The position numbers were made by a program, and so were the translations under genes. Source: Angustibacter sp. Root456 (lineage in GTDB: Bacteria; Actinomycetota; Actinomycetes; Actinomycetales; Angustibacteraceae). From it: 64,000 nt of DNA. Every line of letters starts with the position of its first letter. The first letter of the stretch is position 1. Location of the stretch: assembly GCF_001426435.1 (NCBI RefSeq), contig NZ_LMER01000001.1:446079-510078 (forward strand), read 5' to 3'. Positions 58,449 through 64,000 of this stretch are shown here, one piece after another. The notes beneath the pieces were generated by a model. The model saw nothing but the letters and a program-made list of their open reading frames with translations. It had not been told where the DNA came from and did no database searches.

Positions 58449-59138
58449 TCACCCGGACGCGCCGCGCCGGTGACGCTCAGTGGTCGCGAGCGTGACGGCA
58501 CCCGACACGTCGGCGCCGGCCGCGCGCAGCGCGCGGGCCGCCTCGACCAGGGTCGCGCCGCTGGTGACGACGTCGTCGACGAGCACCACCGTGGCCCCGC
58601 GCGTGCGCGCGGCCACGGCCGCCGGGACGTGCAGGGCGGCGTGGACGTTCACCGCCCGCGCGGCGGCGGTCAGCCCGGACTGGTCGGCCAGCCGCCGGCG
58701 CACCCGCAGCACGGGCCACAGGCCGATGTCCGCGCCGCCGCGTCGCAGCCCGCGCACCACCCGGCGCGAGAGGTCGTCGACCGGGGCGCGGCCGCGGCGG
58801 CGCCGCGCGGCGGCGGTCGACGGCACCGGCACGAGCGCGGCGGCGGCCAGGCCACTGCCGGCGTACGCCGTCGCCACGGCGTGGGCCAGGACGTCGGTGA
58901 CGTCGGCCCGGTCGCGGTCCTTCCAGGCGTTCACGGCGTCTCTCACGACGCCCTCGTAGCGAGCCGCTGACCACACGCTGGTGCCGTCGGCCAGCACGCG
59001 TGCGGGTGGTGGGTCGGCGAGGCTCGCGGCGCAGCCGGGGCACCAGCGCGTCGCGGCCGCACCGCAGCCGGCGCACGATCGCGGCAGGACGAGGTCGGCG
59101 GCTGCCTCCAGGGCCCCGGCGAGACCCCGCCAGGTCAC
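58449..59138 (-). CDS. ComF-family phosphoribosyltransferase-like protein
   Basis: Protein of 229 aa with an N-terminal zinc knuckle (CAGCGAAATRWCPGC) and a C-terminal PRPP-binding loop VVLVDDVVTSGATL. In naturally competent bacteria ComF helps DNA uptake; in actinobacteria its role is unclear. The GTG overlaps the lpqB stop as GTGA, linking it to the mtrAB-lpqB operon, as in M. tuberculosis (Rv3242c region). Confidence 0.87.
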   Translation of the reverse strand: MTWRGLAGALEAAADLVLPRSCAGCGAAATRWCPGCAASLADPPPARVLADGTSVWSAARYEGVVRDAVNAWKDRDRADVTDVLAHAVATAYAGSGLAAAALVPVPSTAAARRRRGRAPVDDLSRRVVRGLRRGGADIGLWPVLRVRRRLADQSGLTAAARAVNVHAALHVPAAVAARTRGATVVLVDDVVTSGATLVEAARALRAAGADVSGAVTLATTERHRRGASG

Positions 59139-60919
59139 TGCGGGATCGTGACGGACGTCCCGGGCCCGAGGGGGCGCCAGCCGTTGCCGGTGCGCACGAG
59201 CACGCGCCCGGAGCCGGTGACGACGTACACGGCGCGCAGGCCGTCACCAGCGCTGATCGTCACGGGGTCCTGCACCGGCGGCAGCGCGCCCACCAGGCCC
59301 CCCACCTCGACCTGGTACGGCTGGGCCGCACCAGGTGGACCGGCCAGCACGGCCAGGTTGGTGCGGTCGGCCCACGAGACGTCGCGGACGCTGGGGAGCG
59401 AGCGGGCGGCGCTGCGCGGTGGGGCCAGGCTGGTGGGCCGGCCCGTGCTGTCGCGGACGATGCCGGCGACGTCCAGGCGGCTCGGGCCGCCGCTCGTGGC
59501 CGAGACCACGGCCAGGCGCGACCCGTCGCGCGAGACGTCGAGCGCCAGCACGCGGCGTCCGCTGAGCCACCCCGGCCGCAGCAGCCGGGCGGCGCTGGTC
59601 TGCCCCGCTGAGGCCGCCGTCGACGACGTCGACGCCACCACGGCGAGCGCGCCGGCTCGGGCTCGATCGGCCGTCCAGGCCCAGCCGTGGACGTCGATCA
59701 CGGGGTTGGTGAGGTCCGCGCCCGCGTAGAGCGTGGTGGCAGGTTGCTGGGCGGCCAGCGCCAGCAGCCGCCGCCCGCCGCTGTCGATGCCGAGCAGCAG
59801 GTCGTCGTCAGTGCCGGCCGCTACGGCTCGCAGGCCCCCGACGTCGATCCCCGCGTAGCGGCCGGCGGGAGCGCCGGCCAGCGCGCCCGTGCCCGGGTCG
59901 ACCTGGCGCAGGCGCCCCTCGCTCAGCACGACGACGGGCCCGGCCACCCGCACGTCCTCGGCGTAACCCAGGTCACCGGCCGAACCCTTGTCGGGCAGGC
60001 CCGCCACGGGGTACGCGGCGCCGTCGGCGGTCAGCGAGATGCCGCTCACCGTCGGCAGCTGGCGCAGGCTGGCGGTCAGCTGGGCCCACAGCTGCTGGCG
60101 CTGCTCGGGGCTGGCGGCGAGCGCGGACGACGACAGGTCGATCTGCGCCGTGCCGTCTGAGGTGGGGACGGCGTCGACCCCGAGGGTCGTCATGCCGGGG
60201 GCGCCGGAGGTGACCGCCCCCCGCAGGTAGGGCGCCGGGCCCGCGAGCAGCGCCCGGACCATCTCGGTGGCCAGCCCCGCGCGCGGGCCGGCGAACCAGC
60301 GCAGGTCGGGCACCAGCACCCGCGTGCCGGTCGCGGCGAAGTAGAGCCGCAGCGGCGTGTAGGCCCGCTCGAACTCGTAGCGTGGCATCCACAGCCCGAG
60401 GTCGGGTTGCAGCGTGCTCACACGCCAGTCGCCGTCGGTGCGGGTGAGCTCGAACGACGTGGACGTCGTGGTGCCGGGTCGAGCGAGCACCAGCTGGCCG
60501 AGCTCGTCGATCACCGCCCACACGGGCGCGGAGACGACCACCTCGCGGTCGTGTCCGCGCGTTCGCGTCACGACGCTCAGGGAGGTGTCGTCGGGGTAGA
60601 TGACGGTGCCCTGGGTGGGGTTCCACACCGACGACGCCTGGGCGGTGAGGAACGTGCGGGCGACCGCGTGGTCGTCGTCGAAGCCGGCGCCGGCGCGCAG
60701 GAAGCCGCTGACGACCGCGGCCGGCTCGGCGCCGGGCGCAGGCCCTTCGGGCACCACCCGCAACGGGTCGGCGGACACGTCGCCGATCTCGCGCCCCGCG
60801 CCGGCTTGGCCCGAGTCGGGCATGCTGCCGCCACAGGCGGCCAGCACGGCGAGCAGCACCGCGGCGAGCGCGCCCCCCAGCGCCCGAGTCCACTGGTCGC
60901 GGTGACGCAGGGCGTGCAT
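59135..60919 (-). CDS. lpqB: LpqB lipoprotein, MtrAB-associated
   Basis: Lipoprotein of 594 aa with signal peptide and lipobox LAACGG (Cys near residue 30). A GerMN-like domain (about 50-320) and a C-terminal beta-propeller region follow. LpqB binds the extracytoplasmic part of the sensor kinase MtrB and modulates cell wall and division responses. The ATG overlaps the mtrB stop as ATGA, showing tight coupling. Confidence 0.93.
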   Translation of the reverse strand: MHALRHRDQWTRALGGALAAVLLAVLAACGGSMPDSGQAGAGREIGDVSADPLRVVPEGPAPGAEPAAVVSGFLRAGAGFDDDHAVARTFLTAQASSVWNPTQGTVIYPDDTSLSVVTRTRGHDREVVVSAPVWAVIDELGQLVLARPGTTTSTSFELTRTDGDWRVSTLQPDLGLWMPRYEFERAYTPLRLYFAATGTRVLVPDLRWFAGPRAGLATEMVRALLAGPAPYLRGAVTSGAPGMTTLGVDAVPTSDGTAQIDLSSSALAASPEQRQQLWAQLTASLRQLPTVSGISLTADGAAYPVAGLPDKGSAGDLGYAEDVRVAGPVVVLSEGRLRQVDPGTGALAGAPAGRYAGIDVGGLRAVAAGTDDDLLLGIDSGGRRLLALAAQQPATTLYAGADLTNPVIDVHGWAWTADRARAGALAVVASTSSTAASAGQTSAARLLRPGWLSGRRVLALDVSRDGSRLAVVSATSGGPSRLDVAGIVRDSTGRPTSLAPPRSAARSLPSVRDVSWADRTNLAVLAGPPGAAQPYQVEVGGLVGALPPVQDPVTISAGDGLRAVYVVTGSGRVLVRTGNGWRPLGPGTSVTIPQ

Positions 60920-62583
60920 CACCGGGCTCCTGGCCAGGGCGGCGGCAGCAGCGGCGCAGGGCGTACGGGCAGCCGCTGGTAGGGACGCCCGACGACGGGT
61001 TCGTCCTCGGGCGGCGCCAGCGGCAGCGGCGAGGAGGTCAGCTCGCCGCCCGCCGTGCGCGGCAGAGTCAACCGGAAGCACGAGCCCTCACCCGGCTCAC
61101 CCCAGGCCTGCAGCCAGCCGCGGTGCAGCCGGGCGTCCTCGATGGCGATCGACAGGCCGAGACCCGTGCCCCCCACGGTGCGGGCGCGCGAGGGGTCGGC
61201 GCGCCAGAAGCGGTTGAAGACCAGCGCGGACTCTCCCGGGCGCAAGCCGACCCCGTGATCGCGCACCGACACCGCGACGGCGTGCTCGTCGCAGCCGATC
61301 CGCACCTCCACCGGCTTGCCGTTGCCGTGCTCCAGAGCGTTCACCACGAGGTTGCGCAGGATGCGTTCGATCCGCCGGGGATCGACCTCCGCCACCGCCG
61401 GACCGCACGAGAGGTCAGCGACGAGCAGGCTGCCGCTGGTCTCGGTGAGCGGCCCGGCGCCTTCGGCGACCCGCGACACCAGGTCGCGCAGGTCGACCGG
61501 CTCGACGTCGAGCAGGTCACCGCCGGCGTCGATCCGGCTGATCTCGAGCAGGTCGCCGAGCAGGGCCTCGAACCGGTCGAGCTGGGTCTGCAGCAGCTCG
61601 GCCGAGCGCGCCACCTCAGGGGCGAAGTCGTCCCGAGCCTCGTGCAGGACGTCGCCCGCCATCCGGATCGTGGTCAGCGGTGTGCGCAGCTCGTGCGACA
61701 CGTCGCTGACGAACCGCTGCTGCACGCGCGAGAGGTGCTCGAGCTGGCTGATCTGGCTCTGCAGGTTGTGGGCCATGGTGTTGAACGAGGCCGCGAGCCG
61801 AGCGAGGTCGTCCTCTCCCCGCGCCACCATGCGCTCCTGCAGCCGTCCCGACGACAGCCGCTGCGCCACCATGGCGGCCTGGCGCACCGGCCGCACGACC
61901 TGCCGGGTCACCATGTACGCCACCCCGCCGACCAGGAGCACCAGCGCGATACCGCCACCGATGAGGCTGCGGCGCACCAGGTTGATGGTCTCCTGCTCGC
62001 GGTCGAGGCTGAACACGAAGTACAGCTCGTACTCGCCGGCGATCGGCACCGTCACGCGCGAGCCGATGGCGATGCCGGGTGTGCTGCGACTCGACCCCGT
62101 GTACCGCAGCCGGACGTACTGGCCCTCCTGGCGGCCGGAGGCGATGACGCGCTGGCGCAGCTCCATCGGGATGATCTGGCGGTCGACGTCGCGCGAGCTC
62201 AGGTCGGGCAGCACCGACGGGCGGTCGTTGCCGAGGCCGCGCAGCAGGATCACGTCGCGGCTGTCGTCCGGCTCGGGCGACGCGAGCCGCGGCAGCATGT
62301 CGTTGACCAGCACGTTGAGGCCGGACGAGTCGTTGACCGTGTCGAGCTGGGCCTGGGCGTCCCGCAGGCCGCGCGCCGCCTCCCCCCGCGCCGCCGCCAG
62401 CCGCTCCTCGATCAGGCCGGCCTGGATCCGCTGCAGCAGCAGCGTGCCGAGCGCCAGCACGACGACCAGCCCGAGCAGCATGGTCGCGGCGACCACCCGC
62501 AGCTGCAGCGACCGACGCCAGCGCCGCCGGACCGCGGTCAGCGGCCGGCTGAGCACCGCCGGCAGGCGCAGCCGCCCCCTCAC
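60919..62583 (-). CDS. mtrB: Sensor histidine kinase MtrB
   Basis: Protein of 554 aa. Two transmembrane helices (VVAATMLLGLVVVLALGTLLL and a second near 210-230) flank an extracytoplasmic sensor. HAMP, HisKA (SDVSHELRTPLTT, phospho-His) and HATPase_c (NALEHGNG, DHGVGL, GGTGLGLSI) domains follow, then a Pro-rich tail. With MtrA it controls cell wall hydrolases, division and osmotic response. The GTG overlaps the mtrA stop as GTGA. Confidence 0.95.
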   Translation of the reverse strand: MRGRLRLPAVLSRPLTAVRRRWRRSLQLRVVAATMLLGLVVVLALGTLLLQRIQAGLIEERLAAARGEAARGLRDAQAQLDTVNDSSGLNVLVNDMLPRLASPEPDDSRDVILLRGLGNDRPSVLPDLSSRDVDRQIIPMELRQRVIASGRQEGQYVRLRYTGSSRSTPGIAIGSRVTVPIAGEYELYFVFSLDREQETINLVRRSLIGGGIALVLLVGGVAYMVTRQVVRPVRQAAMVAQRLSSGRLQERMVARGEDDLARLAASFNTMAHNLQSQISQLEHLSRVQQRFVSDVSHELRTPLTTIRMAGDVLHEARDDFAPEVARSAELLQTQLDRFEALLGDLLEISRIDAGGDLLDVEPVDLRDLVSRVAEGAGPLTETSGSLLVADLSCGPAVAEVDPRRIERILRNLVVNALEHGNGKPVEVRIGCDEHAVAVSVRDHGVGLRPGESALVFNRFWRADPSRARTVGGTGLGLSIAIEDARLHRGWLQAWGEPGEGSCFRLTLPRTAGGELTSSPLPLAPPEDEPVVGRPYQRLPVRPAPLLPPPWPGAR

Positions 62584-63260
62584 CCCGACGCGCCCGCCTT
62601 GTACCCGACACCGCGCACGGTCACCACGATCTCGGGGTGCTCGGGGTCACGCTCGATCTTCGAGCGCAGCCGCTGGACGTGGACGTTGACCAGCCGCGTG
62701 TCGCCCGCGTGCCGGTAACCCCACACCTGCTCCAGCAGCACCTCACGCGAGAACACCTGCCAGGGCTTGCGCGCCAGAGCCACGAGCAGGTCGAACTCCA
62801 GCGGCGTCAAGGAGATCGGCTCGCCGCCCCGCGTCACGGTGTGGCCGGCGACGTCGATGGTCAGGTCGCCGATGTCGAGGCGCTCAGGCGCCGACTCCCC
62901 CGAGCTGCGCAGCCGCGCCCGCACCCGGGCGATGAGCTCCTTGGGCTTGAACGGCTTGACGACGTAGTCGTCGGCGCCGGACTCGAGACCGACGACGACG
63001 TCGATGGTGTCGCTCTTGGCGGTGAGCATGACGATGGGGACGCCGGACTCCGACCGGATCCGGCGGCACACCTCGATGCCGTCGACGCCCGGGAGCATGA
63101 CGTCCAGCAGCACGAGGTCAGGGCGCAGGTCGCGGAAGGCCGCGAGCGCCGCCTCGCCGTCGCCGCAGTGCACCGGGTCGAAGCCCTCGCCGCGCAGCAC
63201 GATGCCGAGCATCTCGGCCAGCGCCGTGTCGTCGTCGACGACCAGTACTCGACCCTTCAT
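62580..63260 (-). CDS. mtrA: Response regulator MtrA
   Basis: OmpR-family regulator of 226 aa: acidic VVDDDTALAEML, phospho-acceptor in LVLLDVMLPGVDG, Lys in DYVVKPFKPKEL, and a winged-helix C-terminus (ISLTPLEFDLLVALARKP ... TRLVNVHVQRLRSKIE ... VVTVRGVGYK). The ATG at 63260 has AAGGAGA upstream. It heads the mtrA-mtrB-lpqB-comF operon. The region 63261-63491 between mtrA and the divergent membrane protein gene contains no other ORF I trust. Confidence 0.96.
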   Translation of the reverse strand: MKGRVLVVDDDTALAEMLGIVLRGEGFDPVHCGDGEAALAAFRDLRPDLVLLDVMLPGVDGIEVCRRIRSESGVPIVMLTAKSDTIDVVVGLESGADDYVVKPFKPKELIARVRARLRSSGESAPERLDIGDLTIDVAGHTVTRGGEPISLTPLEFDLLVALARKPWQVFSREVLLEQVWGYRHAGDTRLVNVHVQRLRSKIERDPEHPEIVVTVRGVGYKAGASG

Positions 63261-63491
63261 CGGTTCGCGTCTCCTTCGTCCCGTTGGCTCACCTCGCGCC
63301 CCTCGGCCGCACCATCGTCGCACCTGCGCCTGGCGACCGCGTCGCATCGTCCACAGGGTGCCGCCGCGCGAGTGGTCACCATGGCACGATGGTCTTGAGT
63401 CGGTGGCCGTCATGAGACGGCGGTCACCAGCCGCCGACCGCGCGCCGACGTCGGTGCGCACGAGCGGGCCGCCGAGGCCGAGGGGGAGCAG

Positions 63492-64000
63492 ATGAGCGAG
63501 CCGCCGGCGTGGCAGCCGCCCGGCTCCTCCGTGCCTGGACCTCCCCCGTCGGCGGCCACGCCGACCGGGTCCCCCGGGCCGCCACCTGCGGGTGCGCCGC
63601 CGACCGGCTGGGGTCAGCCGACCACTGCCTGGGGCCCGGCGGTCGGGCCGGGTTACCTGCCGCCTCCCGAACCGCCCCGCCCCGGCGTGGTGCCGCTTCG
63701 CCCGCTCGGGCTCGGCGAGATCCTGGACGGCGCCGTGCAGACCATGCGGCACAACCCGCGCGTGATGTTCGGCCTGTCGGCGCTCGTCGCTGGTCTGGCG
63801 GCGGTGGTGTCATCCGCGCTGCTGTTCGTGGGAGTGCCGCAGCTCATGGCCGCCGCCGACCTCGCCGACAGCGCGGCGGCCGGGGGCTCCATCGACTCCG
63901 CGCAGGTGGCGTCGGCCATCAGCGGCGGCGTCGTCGGCTTCCTGGTGCCTGCCGTCTTCCAGGCTCTGGCGCTCGCCGTGCTCAACGGCATCCTGATCAT
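63492..64000 (+). CDS. Membrane protein with Pro-rich N-terminus (partial at window end)
   Basis: Open reading frame running off the window, at least 169 aa, starting at the ATG at 63492 with GGGGGAG upstream. The first roughly 65 residues are Pro/Gly/Ser-rich (QPPGSSVPGPPP). They lead to RPLGLGEILDGAVQTMRHNPRVMFGL and membrane helices, the typical opening of actinobacterial proteins related to the glycerophosphodiester phosphodiesterase membrane domain family. The 3' part is missing. Divergence from mtrA is a common arrangement. Confidence 0.75.
   Translation, partial: MSEPPAWQPPGSSVPGPPPSAATPTGSPGPPPAGAPPTGWGQPTTAWGPAVGPGYLPPPEPPRPGVVPLRPLGLGEILDGAVQTMRHNPRVMFGLSALVAGLAAVVSSALLFVGVPQLMAAADLADSAAAGGSIDSAQVASAISGGVVGFLVPAVFQALALAVLNGILI

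Overview
This window is 64 kb of very high-GC DNA with dense gene packing, frequent GTG starts and many 4-nt GTGA/ATGA gene overlaps. The gene content (WhiB7, mycoredoxin, AdnAB, MoeZ, DUF3107, DUF3152, LpqB, MtrAB, SecA1) places it in the Actinomycetota. The family is not decidable from the sequence alone; something in or near Kineosporiales is a reasonable guess. I found no rRNA, tRNA, CRISPR array, prophage, transposase or plasmid marker. This reads as core chromosome with a few lineage-specific blocks.

Region 1 (1-26 kb) follows, gene for gene, the Mycobacterium tuberculosis neighbourhood that I remember as Rv3197A-Rv3213c. It contains whiB7, uvrD2, mrx1, nudC, adnB/adnA, an alkyltransferase-like protein, moeZ, a DUF3152 protein, a TetR regulator, DUF3107, a ferritin-like protein, an RhlE-type RNA helicase and a ParA-like ATPase. 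The theme is DNA repair, redox and stress. The best cis-regulatory signals are here: a WhiB7-type promoter, leader ORF and attenuator before whiB7; a yybP-ykoY manganese riboswitch before terC; and a SigB/SigF-like promoter before a GlsB-type membrane protein.

Region 2 (26-41 kb) is metabolic and accessory. It holds MarC and PHP proteins, a NatAB-like ABC exporter, a MaoC hydratase, a diguanylate cyclase, glycolate/lactate oxidase next to P5C dehydrogenase, a patatin lipase overlapping a wax ester synthase/DGAT, and a cupredoxin lipoprotein with a multi-pass membrane protein.

Region 3 (40-45 kb) is an envelope-linked cluster of unknown function: a CpaE-like ATPase, a membrane SAF-domain protein, a divergent excisionase-type HTH protein, a LysM protein and a small Rv3235-like protein. 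It runs into secA.

Region 4 (45-64 kb) starts with secA and ends with the conserved series hpf, comF, lpqB, mtrB, mtrA (M. tuberculosis Rv3240c-Rv3246c). Acetyltransferases, a GlxA-type regulator, a DUF4173-like membrane protein, a YcaQ-type glycosylase, a zinc-ribbon protein, a DinB protein, a DUF3626 protein and a NarL-type response regulator lie between them.

Two features cut across the window. Many genes have a -10-like hexamer ending 6-7 nt before the start codon, which indicates leaderless mRNAs. Convergent gene ends are repeatedly filled by long palindromes, of which three copies (16.1, 17.5 and 48.8 kb) belong to one dispersed repeat family. I found no clearly new defence or biosynthetic system.
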